This document shows positions 8,629 to 18,019 of a DNA stretch of 64,000 nt, one piece after another. The stretch comes from Rhizobium sp. ACO-34A (GTDB lineage: Bacteria > Pseudomonadota > Alphaproteobacteria > Rhizobiales > Rhizobiaceae). Numbering within the stretch: position 1 is the stretch's first letter; each line of letters opens with the position of its first letter. The translations under genes were made by a program, and so were the position numbers. The notes under the pieces are model-generated. The model ran no database searches and was not told the origin of the DNA. It worked only from the letters and a program-made list of their open reading frames with translations. The DNA lies in NCBI GenBank assembly GCA_002600635.1, contig CP021371.1, positions 4,127,501 through 4,191,500 on the forward strand, in the 5' to 3' direction.

Positions 8629-9912
8629 ATGAAAAACTCCGAAATCGCAGCTCGCAAGGACGCGGCCATTTCCCGTGGCGTCGGCATGACGACGCAGATC
8701 TATGCCGCCAAGGCGGAGAATGCGGAGATCTGGGACGTCGAAGGCAATCGCTACATCGACTTCGCAGGCGGCATCGCCGTTCTCAACACGGGCCATCGCC
8801 ATCCCAAGGTCATCGAGGCCGTAAAGAAGCAGCTTGATGCCTTCACCCACACCTGCCACCAGGTCATGCCATACGAGAACTACGTCGCTCTGGCCGAGCG
8901 CCTGAACAAGCTCGTTCCGATTTCCGGCCCGAAGAAGACCATCTTCACCACCACGGGCGCCGAAGCCGTCGAAAACGCCGTCAAGATCGCCCGCGCCGCA
9001 ACCGGCCGCAACGCCGTCATCGCCTTTACCGGTGCATTCCACGGCCGTACCTTCATGGGCATGACCCTGACCGGCAAGGTCGTTCCCTACAAGGTCGGCT
9101 TTGGCCAGATGATGGGCGACGTCTTCCACGTTCCCTTCCCGATCGAGATGCACGGCATCAGCGTCGAGGAATCGCTCGATGTCCTCGACAAGCTGTTCAA
9201 GGCCGATGTCGACCCGAAGCGCGTCGCCGCCATCATTCTCGAGCCGATCCAGGGCGAAGGCGGCTTCTATGAAGTTCCGCGCGCTCTGATGAAGGCCGTT
9301 CGCCAGATCTGCGATGAACATGGCATGCTGATGATCGCCGACGAAGTGCAGACCGGCTTTGCCCGTACCGGCAAGCTGTTCGCCATGGAACACCATGACG
9401 TATCGCCGGATCTCGTCACCATGGCCAAGAGCCTTGCCGGCGGCTTCCCGCTTTCGGCCGTCACCGGCCGCGCCGAACTGATGGACGTTCCCGGCCCCGG
9501 CGGCCTCGGCGGCACCTATGCCGGCAACCCGCTGGCGATTGCCGCCTCGCATGCCGTTCTCGACGTCATCGAGGAAGAAAAGCTGTGCGACCGTGCAAAC
9601 CAGCTCGGCGGCCGCCTGAAGCAGCGCCTTGAAGGCCTGCGCGCCGACATTCCGCAGATTTCCGACATCCGCGGCCCCGGTTTCATGGTTGCCGTCGAAT
9701 TCGGCCATCCCGGCTCGATCAAGCCGGATGCGGACTTCACCAATGCCGTTCGCCTGAAGGCACTGGAAAAGGGTCTGGTTCTCCTGACCTGCGGCGTCTA
9801 CGGTAACGTCATCCGCTTCCTGTCTCCGATCACCATTCAGGACGAAGTCTTCAACGAAGCTCTCGATATCATCGAAACCTCTCTCCGCGAATGCGCAGCA
9901 AAGGCCAAGTAA
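8629..9912 (+). CDS. gabT: 4-aminobutyrate aminotransferase
   Basis: A PLP-dependent class III aminotransferase that converts GABA and 2-oxoglutarate to succinate semialdehyde and glutamate in the cytosol. It is 427 residues, the normal length. Signatures include [16 protein letters not shown] (cofactor phosphate binding), the [10 protein letters not shown] segment, [11 protein letters not shown] with the aspartate that contacts the pyridine nitrogen, and the Schiff-base lysine in [12 protein letters not shown]. The start at 8629 follows AAGGGA by 8 bases; an upstream extension to 8497 is in frame but has no family similarity. gabD follows with a one-base overlap, which makes the pathway assignment firm. 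Confidence 0.95.
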   Translation: MKNSEIAARKDAAISRGVGMTTQIYAAKAENAEIWDVEGNRYIDFAGGIAVLNTGHRHPKVIEAVKKQLDAFTHTCHQVMPYENYVALAERLNKLVPISGPKKTIFTTTGAEAVENAVKIARAATGRNAVIAFTGAFHGRTFMGMTLTGKVVPYKVGFGQMMGDVFHVPFPIEMHGISVEESLDVLDKLFKADVDPKRVAAIILEPIQGEGGFYEVPRALMKAVRQICDEHGMLMIADEVQTGFARTGKLFAMEHHDVSPDLVTMAKSLAGGFPLSAVTGRAELMDVPGPGGLGGTYAGNPLAIAASHAVLDVIEEEKLCDRANQLGGRLKQRLEGLRADIPQISDIRGPGFMVAVEFGHPGSIKPDADFTNAVRLKALEKGLVLLTCGVYGNVIRFLSPITIQDEVFNEALDIIETSLRECAAKAK

Positions 9913-11396
9913 TGACCGTATCGACCCTTCTCACATCGAAGCTGAAGGACGCGTCGCTCGTCACCGACAAGACGCTGGTTGGCACCGAATGGGTGTCCGC
10001 AAGCGAAAGCGGCAAGACCTTCGAAGTCACAAACCCCTCGACGGGCGAAGTCATCGCCACCTTGCCGGATCTCGGCAAGGTGGAAGTCGCCCGCGCCATC
10101 GACGCGGCCTATATCGCGCAGAAGGCATGGGCGAAGAAGACCGGCAAGGAGCGCGCCGGGGTCCTCCGCAAGCTCTTCGACCTGATGGTTGCCAATGCCG
10201 ACGACCTCGCCACCATCCTGACCATGGAAATGGGCAAGCCGTGGCCGGAAGCACGCGGCGAAATCCTCTATGGTGCGTCCTATGTCGAATGGTTCGGCGA
10301 GGAAGCCAAGCGCGTCTATGGCGACACGATCCCCGGCCACCAGGCCGACAAGCGGATCATCGTCGTCAAGCAGCCGGTCGGTGTCGTCGGCGCGATCACG
10401 CCGTGGAATTTCCCGAACGCCATGCTTGCCCGCAAGATGGCTCCGGCTCTCGCCGTCGGTTGCGCCATGGTATCGAAGCCGGCGGCCCAGACGCCGCTCT
10501 CGGCTCTGGCTCTCGCCATCCTTGCCGAGCGTGCGGGCGTACCGGCCGGTGTGTTTTCGGTGCTGACTTCCACGGACGCGGCCATGGTCGGCCAGGAACT
10601 CTGCGCAAACGACAAGGTGCGCAAGCTCACCTTCACCGGCTCGACCAATGTCGGCAAGATCCTGATGCGTCAGGGCGCGGACCAGATCCTCAAGCTCGGC
10701 CTCGAACTCGGCGGCAATGCCCCGTTCATCGTCTTCGACGACGCCGATCTCGATGCGGCCGTCGAAGGCGCGATGATCTCCAAGTATCGCAACGCCGGCC
10801 AGACCTGCGTCTGCGCCAACCGTCTCTACGTTCAGGCCAACGTCTATGACGCCTTCGCGAAGAAACTCGCCGAACGCGTCGGCAAGATGAAGGTCGGCGA
10901 CGGCTTTACCGAAGGCGTCACCACCGGCCCGCTCATCGACAAGAACGCCCTGAAAAAGGTCGAGGAACACGTCGCCGACGCCGTTTCCAAGGGCGCCAAG
11001 GTCGAGCTCGGCGGCAAGCCGGCTCCCCAGGGCGGCCTGTTCTTCGAACCGACCATTCTGACCGGCGTTACGCCGGAGATGCGGGTCTCCACCGAGGAAA
11101 CCTTCGGCCCGGTCGCACCGCTCTTCAAGTTCGAAACCGAAGAGCAGGTCATCGAACTTGCCAACAACACCGAGTTCGGTCTTGCCTCCTACTTCTACTC
11201 GAAGGACGTGGCGAAGATCTTCCGTGTTGCAGAAGCGCTGGAATACGGCATGGTCGGCATCAACACCGGCCTGATCTCCACCGAAACCGCACCCTTCGGC
11301 GGCATCAAGCAGTCCGGCCTCGGCCGCGAAGGCTCGAAGTACGGGATCGATGACTATACCGAGATCAAGTACATGTGCCTCGGCGGCATCGAATAA
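9912..11396 (+). CDS. gabD: Succinate-semialdehyde dehydrogenase (NADP+)
   Basis: A 494-residue aldehyde dehydrogenase that oxidises succinate semialdehyde to succinate, the second step of the GABA shunt. The ATG overlaps the gabT stop (TAATG), indicating translational coupling. Catalytic elements are visible: [20 protein letters not shown] (cofactor pocket), [18 protein letters not shown] with the general-base glutamate, and [11 protein letters not shown] with the nucleophilic cysteine and the neighbouring second cysteine typical of GabD. The C-terminus ([17 protein letters not shown]) is characteristic of this subfamily. A hairpin terminator follows 24 bases after the stop. Confidence 0.95.
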   Translation: MTVSTLLTSKLKDASLVTDKTLVGTEWVSASESGKTFEVTNPSTGEVIATLPDLGKVEVARAIDAAYIAQKAWAKKTGKERAGVLRKLFDLMVANADDLATILTMEMGKPWPEARGEILYGASYVEWFGEEAKRVYGDTIPGHQADKRIIVVKQPVGVVGAITPWNFPNAMLARKMAPALAVGCAMVSKPAAQTPLSALALAILAERAGVPAGVFSVLTSTDAAMVGQELCANDKVRKLTFTGSTNVGKILMRQGADQILKLGLELGGNAPFIVFDDADLDAAVEGAMISKYRNAGQTCVCANRLYVQANVYDAFAKKLAERVGKMKVGDGFTEGVTTGPLIDKNALKKVEEHVADAVSKGAKVELGGKPAPQGGLFFEPTILTGVTPEMRVSTEETFGPVAPLFKFETEEQVIELANNTEFGLASYFYSKDVAKIFRVAEALEYGMVGINTGLISTETAPFGGIKQSGLGREGSKYGIDDYTEIKYMCLGGIE

Positions 11397-11420
11397 GCAT
11401 CAGCCATCATCCTGAAACGG

Positions 11421-11449
11421 AAATCCCCGGCTTAGACCGGGGATTTTTT
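11421..11449 (+). terminator. Terminator of gabTD
   Basis: AAATCCCCGG (11421-11430), six-base loop, CCGGGGATTTTTT: a perfect GC-rich stem ending in a run of six T. Located 24 bases after the gabD stop. Confidence 0.9.
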
Positions 11450-11463
11450 GCATTCTCGCATAA

Positions 11464-11496
11464 GAAAAGCCCGGCACTATCGGTGCCGGGCTTTTC
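11464..11496 (-). terminator. Terminator of efp, probably bidirectional
   Basis: GAAAAGCCCGGCAC (11464-11477), 5-base loop, GTGCCGGGCTTTTC (11483-11496): a perfect 14-base stem with A/T tracts at both ends. It lies 22 bases past the efp stop on the minus strand and can also back up gabD termination. Confidence 0.88.
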
Positions 11497-11518
11497 CATA
11501 TCGGGACGGAACGGAAGA

Positions 11519-12088
11519 TCAGTTCTTCGCGCGCTCGACGTAGGAGTTGTCTTCGGTCGCGATGACGACGCGGGTGCCGGCATCAATATGCGGCGGCACC
11601 AGGGTGCGGATGCCGTTCGAAAGGATTGCCGGCTTGTAGGAAGAAGAAGCGGTCTGACCCTTCACGACCGGTTCGGTCTCGACGATTTCGAGCGTGACGT
11701 GACGCGGCAGTTCGACCGAAAGCGGAACGCCTTCATGGATCGACAGGACGCAGGTCATGCCTTCCTGAAGGTAGGCCTTCATGTCGCCCATAGTGTCGAC
11801 ATCGACCACGACCTGGTCATAGCTTTCCGGGTTCATGAAGTGGAAGCCTTCGCCGTCCTCGTAGAGGAACTGGAAGTTCAGGTCTTCCACGAAAGCGCGC
11901 TCGACCTGCTCGGTCGTACGCCAGCGTTCGGAAACCTTCACGCCATCGACGATGCGGCGCATGTCAACCTGGGTAACCGGCGTGCCCTTGCCCGGATGGA
12001 AGTTCTGGGCGGTGAGTACGACGTAAAGCTTGCCGTCGACTTCGAGGACATTGCCCTTGCGGACGGAAGAAGCGATGATCTTGACCAT
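11519..12088 (-). CDS. efp: Translation elongation factor P
   Basis: EF-P, 189 residues, binds stalled ribosomes and promotes peptide bonds at polyproline stretches. The start [13 protein letters not shown] (12088) has AAGGAA just upstream; a 10-residue upstream extension is not conserved in the family. The three beta-barrel domains are complete. The loop NFHPGKGTP carries Lys34, the residue modified with beta-lysine, which agrees with epmA and epmB being divergent 141 bases away. The rhizobial gene pair thus contains both factor and modifying enzymes; an EpmC hydroxylase is not in the window. Confidence 0.96.
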   Translation of the reverse strand: MVKIIASSVRKGNVLEVDGKLYVVLTAQNFHPGKGTPVTQVDMRRIVDGVKVSERWRTTEQVERAFVEDLNFQFLYEDGEGFHFMNPESYDQVVVDVDTMGDMKAYLQEGMTCVLSIHEGVPLSVELPRHVTLEIVETEPVVKGQTASSSYKPAILSNGIRTLVPPHIDAGTRVVIATEDNSYVERAKN

Positions 12089-12127
12089 GGGAATTCCTTG
12101 TATCTGCCTGTGAGCCATCGTAAAGGA

Positions 12128-12145
12128 CGACCCGCCGTCCGTATG
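12128..12145. repeat. Short motif shared with the purU downstream region
   Basis: CGACCCGCCGTCCGTATG between efp and epmA recurs with a single change at 35157-35174. It is part of a small GGACG/CGTCC dyad and is followed by the palindrome TGACGTCA. Function unknown; it may be a degenerate interspersed repeat. Confidence 0.35.
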
Positions 12146-12229
12146 ACGTCATCAAATTTCTTGGGCGCAACTAACCTAAAATCGGCGAAATAGCCAGCCC
12201 GTGTTGCAACAAGGACAGAGAAAGCCTGA

Positions 12230-13294
12230 ATGACCGATCGCAGACCCGCCTCTCCCTCCTGGTGGATGCCCTCGATCCATGCGGATCGCAGGCCCTTCCT
12301 GCTTGGGCGGAACGCGATCCAGGCGGCGTTGCGCGGTTATTTCACCACTCGCGATTTCATCGAGGTCGACACCGCCACGCTGCAGGTTTCCCCCGGCAAC
12401 GAAGCTCATCTGCACGCGTTCTCGACCGAGGCAATCGGCAATGACGGCGAGGCGGCGCCGCTCTATCTGCACACCTCGCCCGAATTCGCCTGCAAGAAGC
12501 TGCTGGCCGCAGGCGAGCCGCGGATCGCCTGCTTTGCCCATGTCTATCGCAATCGCGAACGCGGGCCGCTGCATCATCCCGAATTCACCATGCTGGAATG
12601 GTACCGGGCCGGCGAGAGCTATGAACGGCTGATGGCGGATTGTGCCGAAATCCTTCAACTCGCGGCAGACACTACAAAAACCCGCCGCTTCGCCTTCCGT
12701 GGCGGCGAATGCGATCCCTTCGCCGAGCCGGAAAGGCTATCGGTCGCAGAAGCCTTTGAACGTTACGCCGGGATAAATCTCCTCTCCTCGGTGGAACCGG
12801 GTGGCTTAACCGATCGCGACCGTCTCGCCGCCGAGCTGAAACGCGCCGGCATCCGTATCGCCGACGACGACAGCTGGGCCGACCTCTTCAGCCGCGTCAT
12901 CGTGGAGAAGGTGGAGCCGCATCTCGGCTTCGGCCGCGCCACCATTCTCGATGAATATCCGATTGCCGAAGCGGCCCTTGCACGTCCATCCGCCCGCGAC
13001 CCGCGCGTTGCCGAGCGCTTCGAGCTCTATGCCTGCGGTGTCGAACTCGCCAACGCCTTCGGGGAGCTCACGGATGCAGCCGAACAGCGCCGCCGCTTCC
13101 AGGCGGAGATGGCGGAAAAGCAGCGCATCTACGGCGAAACCTATCCGCTGGACGAGGATTTTCTCGATGCGCTGGCGGTCATGCCGGAAGCCTCCGGCAT
13201 AGCACTCGGCTTCGACCGTCTCGTGATGCTGGCAACCGGCGCGCTGAGGATCGACCAGGTCATGTGGGCTCCCGTTGCGGAGGTTACCCGTTGA
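12230..13294 (+). CDS. epmA: EF-P (R)-beta-lysine ligase EpmA (PoxA/GenX)
   Basis: A truncated class II lysyl-tRNA-synthetase homologue (354 residues, no anticodon-binding domain) that activates (R)-beta-lysine and attaches it to Lys34 of EF-P. Motif 2 is seen in CFAHVYRNRERGPLHHPEFT and EWYRAGE, motif 3 in ASGIALGFDRLVMLATG, and the family-specific YACGVELANAFGEL lies before it. The start follows the usual MTDRRPASPSWWMPSIHADRR beginning of the rhizobial proteins. epmB follows with overlapping stop and start codons. Confidence 0.94.
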   Translation: MTDRRPASPSWWMPSIHADRRPFLLGRNAIQAALRGYFTTRDFIEVDTATLQVSPGNEAHLHAFSTEAIGNDGEAAPLYLHTSPEFACKKLLAAGEPRIACFAHVYRNRERGPLHHPEFTMLEWYRAGESYERLMADCAEILQLAADTTKTRRFAFRGGECDPFAEPERLSVAEAFERYAGINLLSSVEPGGLTDRDRLAAELKRAGIRIADDDSWADLFSRVIVEKVEPHLGFGRATILDEYPIAEAALARPSARDPRVAERFELYACGVELANAFGELTDAAEQRRRFQAEMAEKQRIYGETYPLDEDFLDALAVMPEASGIALGFDRLVMLATGALRIDQVMWAPVAEVTR

Positions 13295-14331
13295 GCGCAA
13301 ACACCCTGCGCACCATAGATGATCTCGTCGCCTCGGGACTGCTGCCGGCATCCGAGACCGCCGGCATTCGGCAGGTCACGGATCGCTATGCCGTCGCGCT
13401 CACGCCGACGGTCGCCGGGCTGATCGACAGAACGGATCCGACAGACCCGATAGCCGCCCAGTTCGTGCCAAGACCCGCCGAACTGGTGGAAGCCGAAGGA
13501 GAGCGGGACGATCCGATTGGCGATCACGCCCACACTCCTGTCGAGGGCATCGTTCACCGTTATCCCGACCGGGTTCTTCTGAAGGCCGTGCATGTCTGCC
13601 CGGTCTACTGTCGTTTCTGTTTCCGCCGCGAAATGGTGGGACCGCAGGGGGACGGCAATCTGAGTGCGGAGAAGCTTGCAGCCGCCCTCGACTATATCCG
13701 CAGCCATGACGCGATCTGGGAAGTGATCCTGACCGGCGGCGACCCGCTGGTCATGTCGCCCCGTCGGCTCCGCGCCATCATGGTCGAGCTTGCCTCGATG
13801 ACCCATGTGAAGATCGTCCGCATTCACAGCCGCGTGCCCGTCGTCAATCCAGACAGCATCGACGACGAAATGATCGAGGCGCTGAAAGCCGGCGGCAAGA
13901 CCGTCTATCTGGCGCTCCACGCCAATCATCCGCGCGAGATGACAAAAGCAGCGCGGGATGCCTGCAGCCGGCTTGTCGATGCGGGGATCATGATGGTCAG
14001 CCAGTCCGTGCTGCTGCGCGGCATCAACGACGATGCCGCAATCCTTGCGGAACTGATGCGTGCTTTCGTCGAGGCTCGCGTAAAGCCCTATTACCTGCAC
14101 CATCCCGACATGGCGCCCGGAACAGGACACTTCCGCCTGACCATTGCCGAGGGGCAGGCCATCATGCGTGAGCTTCGCGCCCGGGTCTCCGGTCTCTGCA
14201 TTCCGGCCTATATTCTCGATCTGCCGGGTGGTTACGGCAAGGTCGCGGTTGGCGAAGGCGCCATCCACGAAACGGATGAAGACACGTACGAAATACTGGA
14301 CCGAAACGGGACAAGCCACCCCTATCCCTGA
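13291..14331 (+). CDS. epmB: EF-P lysine 2,3-aminomutase EpmB
   Basis: A radical-SAM, PLP-dependent enzyme that turns (S)-lysine into (R)-beta-lysine for EpmA. The radical-SAM cluster motif CPVYCRFC gives Cys103, Cys107 and Cys110; the ILTGGDPL segment binds SAM. The frame is open upstream to 13264, but the start is taken as the TTG at 13291: GGAGG (13279-13283) is 7 bases before it, and TTGA overlaps the epmA stop. This gives MSANTLRTIDDL and 346 residues, the usual length. Coupled translation with EpmA fits the shared pathway. Confidence 0.92.
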   Translation: MSANTLRTIDDLVASGLLPASETAGIRQVTDRYAVALTPTVAGLIDRTDPTDPIAAQFVPRPAELVEAEGERDDPIGDHAHTPVEGIVHRYPDRVLLKAVHVCPVYCRFCFRREMVGPQGDGNLSAEKLAAALDYIRSHDAIWEVILTGGDPLVMSPRRLRAIMVELASMTHVKIVRIHSRVPVVNPDSIDDEMIEALKAGGKTVYLALHANHPREMTKAARDACSRLVDAGIMMVSQSVLLRGINDDAAILAELMRAFVEARVKPYYLHHPDMAPGTGHFRLTIAEGQAIMRELRARVSGLCIPAYILDLPGGYGKVAVGEGAIHETDEDTYEILDRNGTSHPYP

Positions 14332-14409
14332 TGAGCGATCACGGAATCGTGAAATCAAATATTCCGCACGAAAAGGCTTTCCTCGCATATCGGGCACGAT
14401 CCGCGCAAA

Positions 14410-14438
14410 TTGACAGGAAGCAATCACCTTTGTTTAAC
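14410..14438 (+). promoter_or_regulatory. Candidate sigma-70 promoter of the carrier-protein operon
   Basis: A perfect TTGACA (14410-14415), 17 bases, then TTTAAC (14433-14438), four of six matches to a -10. It lies in the 189-base gap after epmB; the carrier-protein ATG at 14521 has a strong GGGGAG about 5 bases upstream. A small dyad TCACG-GAAT-CGTGA is at 14339-14352. Confidence 0.45.
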
Positions 14439-14520
14439 TACACGACTTAGCGGAATCTTATGCCTTCCCGCAGTAGAAATCTCCCCGAACTGGAAATTCA
14501 TCTACAAGAAGGGGAGAAAC

Positions 14521-14772
14521 ATGAACGAAACAATTCGTTCTCTGCTGGCCAAGGTTGGTGGACTGTCAACATCCGTCGAGGCGATTTCCGATGAAGCCGA
14601 TCTTTACGCGGCCGGTCTTTCTTCTTTCGCCTCCGTGCAGCTGATGCTCGGCCTTGAAGAGGCCTTCGATCTGGAATTCCCGGACCATCTGCTCAACCGC
14701 AAATCCTTCGCCAGCATCGCCGCTATCGAGACCACTCTCTCGACGATCCTGGAAGACAGAAAGGTCGCATAA
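14521..14772 (+). CDS. Acyl carrier protein-like aminoacyl carrier protein
   Basis: An 83-residue four-helix carrier protein. The 4'-phosphopantetheine serine is most likely Ser35 in AGLSSFASVQL, aligned by the six-residue spacing to the leucine of the ACP helix-2 motif; LEEAFDLEFPDHLL is the third-helix region. The start is at the ATG after AAGGGGAGAAAC; an in-frame upstream codon at 14410 would add unlike sequence. It is followed, with one-base overlap, by an acyl-CoA-dehydrogenase-like gene and then by the amino acid:carrier-protein ligase. By comparison with the Agrobacterium and Bradyrhizobium systems (Mocibob and co-workers), this is probably the ligase's substrate rather than a fatty-acid ACP. 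Confidence 0.88.
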   Translation: MNETIRSLLAKVGGLSTSVEAISDEADLYAAGLSSFASVQLMLGLEEAFDLEFPDHLLNRKSFASIAAIETTLSTILEDRKVA

Positions 14773-15953
14773 TGGACCTCTCGGCAAGATCTATCGACAA
14801 GAGCCTGAAAAGCAGGGTGACACGCGTGGCGGCCGTAGCGGCGGCCTATGCGGACGAAGTCGACAAGGCGGGTCGCTTCCCGCGCGAGGCGATCGACGCC
14901 ATGAAGGCCGAACGGCTGATGGGCATCATGATCCCGGTCGAATTCGGTGGCGAGGGGCTCTCCCACGCCGAGATCGCCGAGACCTGCACCCTGCTGGCGC
15001 AGTCCTGCGCATCGAGCGCGATGATCTTCGCCATGCACCAGATCAAGACGTCGAGCCTCGTCTCCCACGGGGGAGAGGCCGAATGGCACCGCGGCTTCAT
15101 GCGCCGCGTCGTCGCCGAACAGCTTTTGCTCGGCTCAGCGACCACGGAAGCGGGCATCGGCGGCAACATGCGCAACAGCATCTGCGCCATAGAGGTCAAG
15201 GACGGCGTCTGCCGTCTGGAGAAGGACGCGACCGTCATCTCCTACGGCGCCGATTCCGACGCGATCCTCATTACCTCCCGCAGCCACAAGGATGCGGCGT
15301 CCACCGATCAGGTGATGACCGTCTTCACCAGGGACCAGTACACGCTCGAACACACCCAGACCTGGGATACGCTCGGCATGCGCGGCACCTGCTCCGACGG
15401 CTTCATCTTCCGCGGGGAAGCGCCGGCCGAACAGATCCTGCCGCTGCCTTTCGCGGAAATCGCCGCGCAGTCGATGCTGGCAAACGCTCATCTTCTGTGG
15501 AGCGCGCTGTGGTACGGCATCGCCGTCGATGCTTTCGCCCGCGCCCAGAACTTCGTCCGCGCCGCCGCCCGCAAGGCGCCGGGCACACAACCTCCGGGCC
15601 TCGTGCAGCTTGCGGAAATGTCGAGCCAGCTGCAGGCGATCCGCGCCAATATCGTGACCGGCCTTGAAACCTTCGAAACCGCACGGAAGGATTCCGACCG
15701 GCTGTCCTCGATGGGCTTTGCCGTTGCGATGAACAACGTCAAGATTGCCTCTTCCGAGATGATCCTGCCGGTCATCAACCAGGCCATGCGGATCTGCGGC
15801 ATCATGGGCTACAAGAACGGTACGCCCTATAGTCTCGGTCGCCATCTGCGCGACGCTCACTCGGCGGAACTGATGATCTCCAACGATCGCATTCTCGCCA
15901 ACACCTCCACCATGCTGCTCGTTCACAAGCAGGAAACCGGATTGCTGGGGTAA
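14772..15953 (+). CDS. Acyl-CoA dehydrogenase-fold flavoprotein, atypical C-terminus
   Basis: A 393-residue member of the acyl-CoA dehydrogenase fold. N-terminal helices include [20 protein letters not shown]; the FAD/substrate region shows [10 protein letters not shown] where typical enzymes have TEP/AGSD; the C-terminal helices carry [20 protein letters not shown] and [17 protein letters not shown]. At the place where most family members have the catalytic glutamate in a YEGT motif, this protein has MISNDR, so classical alpha,beta-dehydrogenation is uncertain. It starts inside the stop of the carrier-protein gene (TAATG) and is 5 bases from the ligase. The substrate is therefore probably an aminoacyl- or acyl-carrier protein. 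Flavin oxidase, hydroxylase or dehydrogenase are all possible. Confidence 0.82.
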   Translation: MDLSARSIDKSLKSRVTRVAAVAAAYADEVDKAGRFPREAIDAMKAERLMGIMIPVEFGGEGLSHAEIAETCTLLAQSCASSAMIFAMHQIKTSSLVSHGGEAEWHRGFMRRVVAEQLLLGSATTEAGIGGNMRNSICAIEVKDGVCRLEKDATVISYGADSDAILITSRSHKDAASTDQVMTVFTRDQYTLEHTQTWDTLGMRGTCSDGFIFRGEAPAEQILPLPFAEIAAQSMLANAHLLWSALWYGIAVDAFARAQNFVRAAARKAPGTQPPGLVQLAEMSSQLQAIRANIVTGLETFETARKDSDRLSSMGFAVAMNNVKIASSEMILPVINQAMRICGIMGYKNGTPYSLGRHLRDAHSAELMISNDRILANTSTMLLVHKQETGLLG

Positions 15954-15958
15954 GAACC

Positions 15959-16867
15959 ATGGATATGCAGGTAAGCTTTCTCGACCGCCTATTCGAAAGC
16001 GGTCTCCTGATCGAAACCGGCGTTGAAGGCCTTTATGGCCGCAGCGGCCGCTTCGAGGACGTGATTGCCGCGTTCGAACGCCTCATTGACCGCTACGGCG
16101 CTGCCGACGGCGCGGAAGCGATCCGCTTTCCGCCCGGCATGAATCGCGCCTATTTCGAGAAAAGCGGCTACATGAAGAGCTTCCCGCAGCTTGCGGGCAC
16201 GGTCCACAGCTTCTGCGGCTGCGAACTGGATCACGTCAGCCTCCTGAAATGCATGGATGAGGGCAACGACTGGACGACCGAGCAGAAGGCGACCGACATC
16301 GTGCTGACGCCCGCTGCCTGCTATCCGCTCTATCCGACCGTCGCCAAGCGCGGCAACCTGCCGGAAACCGGCGGTCTCTACGACCTGCAGTCCTACTGCT
16401 TCCGCCATGAGCCGTCGAATGATCCGGCCCGCCAGCAGCTCTTCCGCATGCGCGAATATGTCCGCATGGGCACGCAAGCCGACGTCACCGAGTTCCGCCA
16501 GATCTGGATGAACCGAGGCGTCAAGATGATGGCCGAGGTCGAACTCCCGGTCGAAATCGACGTGGCGAACGATCCCTTCTTCGGCCGCGCCGGCAAGATG
16601 CTTGCCAACAACCAGCGCGACCAGAACCTGAAGTTCGAACTGCTGATCCCGATCACATCGGTCACCAAGCCCACGGCCTGCATGAGCTTCAACTACCATC
16701 AGGATGCCTTCGGCACGAAGTGGGGCCTCAACCTCGCGGACGGTGCCGTCGCGCACACGGCCTGCGTCGGCTTCGGCCTCGAGCGCATCGCGCTTGCGCT
16801 CTTCCATCACCATGGCCTCGACACCGAGGCATGGCCGGCATCGGTACGCGCAGCACTCTGGGGCTGA
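15959..16867 (+). CDS. Amino acid--[carrier protein] ligase (class II aaRS-like)
   Basis: A 302-residue homologue of the catalytic core of atypical seryl-tRNA synthetases. It lacks a tRNA-binding domain and loads an activated small amino acid onto the phosphopantetheine arm of a carrier protein. Motif 2 is [10 protein letters not shown] and motif 3 is [12 protein letters not shown]. The zinc site is visible as Cys121 ([10 protein letters not shown]), Glu166 (MREYV) and Cys269 (HTACVGFG). Homologues from Bradyrhizobium and Agrobacterium were shown to charge glycine or alanine; which one this protein uses cannot be read directly. It sits between the flavoprotein and a DUF1839 gene, downstream of its presumed carrier. 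Confidence 0.92.
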   Translation: MDMQVSFLDRLFESGLLIETGVEGLYGRSGRFEDVIAAFERLIDRYGAADGAEAIRFPPGMNRAYFEKSGYMKSFPQLAGTVHSFCGCELDHVSLLKCMDEGNDWTTEQKATDIVLTPAACYPLYPTVAKRGNLPETGGLYDLQSYCFRHEPSNDPARQQLFRMREYVRMGTQADVTEFRQIWMNRGVKMMAEVELPVEIDVANDPFFGRAGKMLANNQRDQNLKFELLIPITSVTKPTACMSFNYHQDAFGTKWGLNLADGAVAHTACVGFGLERIALALFHHHGLDTEAWPASVRAALWG

Positions 16868-16875
16868 GCCGACCG

Positions 16876-17841
16876 ATGAACGCAGTTTTTCCCGGCATCG
16901 AGCCGGCCACATACGTAGCCCATGCCCTGCATGCGAGCGACCGGATGTGGCCGGAAACCAACTGCTATGTCGACCTCTGGATCGAGGTGCTGGCAAGCCA
17001 TCACGTCGCGCCCGAAGCCATGCTGGGCTTCACCCTGACGCAGGATTTCGAGGGCGACCAGTTCACCTTCTTCAAGGTGCCGCTGGAAGACCTCGAGGAA
17101 CTCTATGGCATCCGCGTCACGGAACTGGCGATCTTCGACAGCGTTGAGGCCCATGTCATGGAACAGATCCGGCGCGGCCGCATCTGCCTCGTCGAGATGG
17201 ACAGCTTCTACATGCCCGACACCCGTGGTGTCGGCTACCGGCAGGATCATGGAAAGACGACGGTCGCGATCAACCGGCTCGACATGGCCGGCCGCTCCAT
17301 GGATTATTTCCACAATGGCGGTTTCTTCCATGTCGATGGCGAGGACTTCGACGGACTTTTCCAGCTGAACGTCCCGGAAGGCACCCTGCCCTTCCTGCCT
17401 TACACGGAATTCGCCAAGTTTCCCGCAAAACCGGTTCCCCGCGAACACAAGCGCACGGTCGCCGCGAAACTGCTCCGCCGTCACTACCACCGCCGGCCTC
17501 ACGCCAACCCGATTGCGGCCTTTGCTGCCGTCTTCCCAGCACAGGTCGAGGCTGTCGCGGAACGTCCGTTCGGCTATTTCCACAAATACGCCTTCAACAC
17601 GCTCCGCCAGTTCGGCGCCAATTTCGAACTTCTGGCAAGCCATCTCACCTGGCTTTCCGGGGAAAGCTACGTTCCGGTCGTCGAGCAGGCGCTGAAGATT
17701 TCGGAAGTGGCGAAGTCGGTGCAGTTCCAGCTTGCCCGCGCCGTGACCCGTAAGAAGTTCGATCCTCTGGCTTCGGCTCTCGACCCGGCTGCTGAAGCCT
17801 GGGACAGACTGATGGGCGAGCTTGGCAAGACGCTTTCCTGA
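16876..17841 (+). CDS. DUF1839 family protein
   Basis: A 321-residue soluble protein that I recognise only as DUF1839, a family found beside amino acid:carrier-protein ligases. The start at 16876 (MNAVFPGIEPATY) is 8 bases after the ligase stop; the frame upstream reads the ligase in the wrong phase. The N-terminal half holds conserved acidic/aromatic segments (ETNCYVDLWIEVL, LVEMDSFYMPDTRGVGYR), and ETNCYVD has a cysteine that could act as a nucleophile or acceptor, as in peptidase- or transferase-like folds. There is no signal peptide or membrane segment. The context suggests it takes the aminoacyl group from the carrier or modifies it, but the chemistry is unknown. Confidence 0.8.
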   Translation: MNAVFPGIEPATYVAHALHASDRMWPETNCYVDLWIEVLASHHVAPEAMLGFTLTQDFEGDQFTFFKVPLEDLEELYGIRVTELAIFDSVEAHVMEQIRRGRICLVEMDSFYMPDTRGVGYRQDHGKTTVAINRLDMAGRSMDYFHNGGFFHVDGEDFDGLFQLNVPEGTLPFLPYTEFAKFPAKPVPREHKRTVAAKLLRRHYHRRPHANPIAAFAAVFPAQVEAVAERPFGYFHKYAFNTLRQFGANFELLASHLTWLSGESYVPVVEQALKISEVAKSVQFQLARAVTRKKFDPLASALDPAAEAWDRLMGELGKTLS

Positions 17842-17886
17842 AGACAAGATCGGCCTGAAGACACGATCTGGCCTGACAGCGCATTT

Positions 17887-17975
17887 CGATCCGATTGAAT
17901 CGGATCGGCGCTCCAAGGCTTTATTTTTGAAGCATGATCTTATCGATCCTCGTTTCACGAGGGTCGAATTATGCT
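17887..17975. repeat. RIME-like intergenic palindromic element
   Basis: The 178-base gap before the GH2 gene contains a perfect odd palindrome (17887-17907, arms CGATCCGATT/AATCGGATCG) and a second imperfect hairpin. That hairpin runs from AGCAT (17931-17935) to ATGCT (17971-17975), with an inner CCTCG-TTTCA-CGAGG. The mosaic of two hairpins with GAAGCATGATC wording resembles repeated elements common in rhizobial genomes. No coding potential. Confidence 0.6.
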
Positions 17976-18019
17976 CTAAGAGCAAGATCTGGCTGCAATT
18001 TCATGGGGCGCGCTGACAC

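Noticed and set aside
16720..16875. N-terminal extension of the DUF1839 protein
   Set aside because: It overlaps the ligase gene in another frame and is Arg/Pro-rich; MNAVFPG at 16876 is the natural start.
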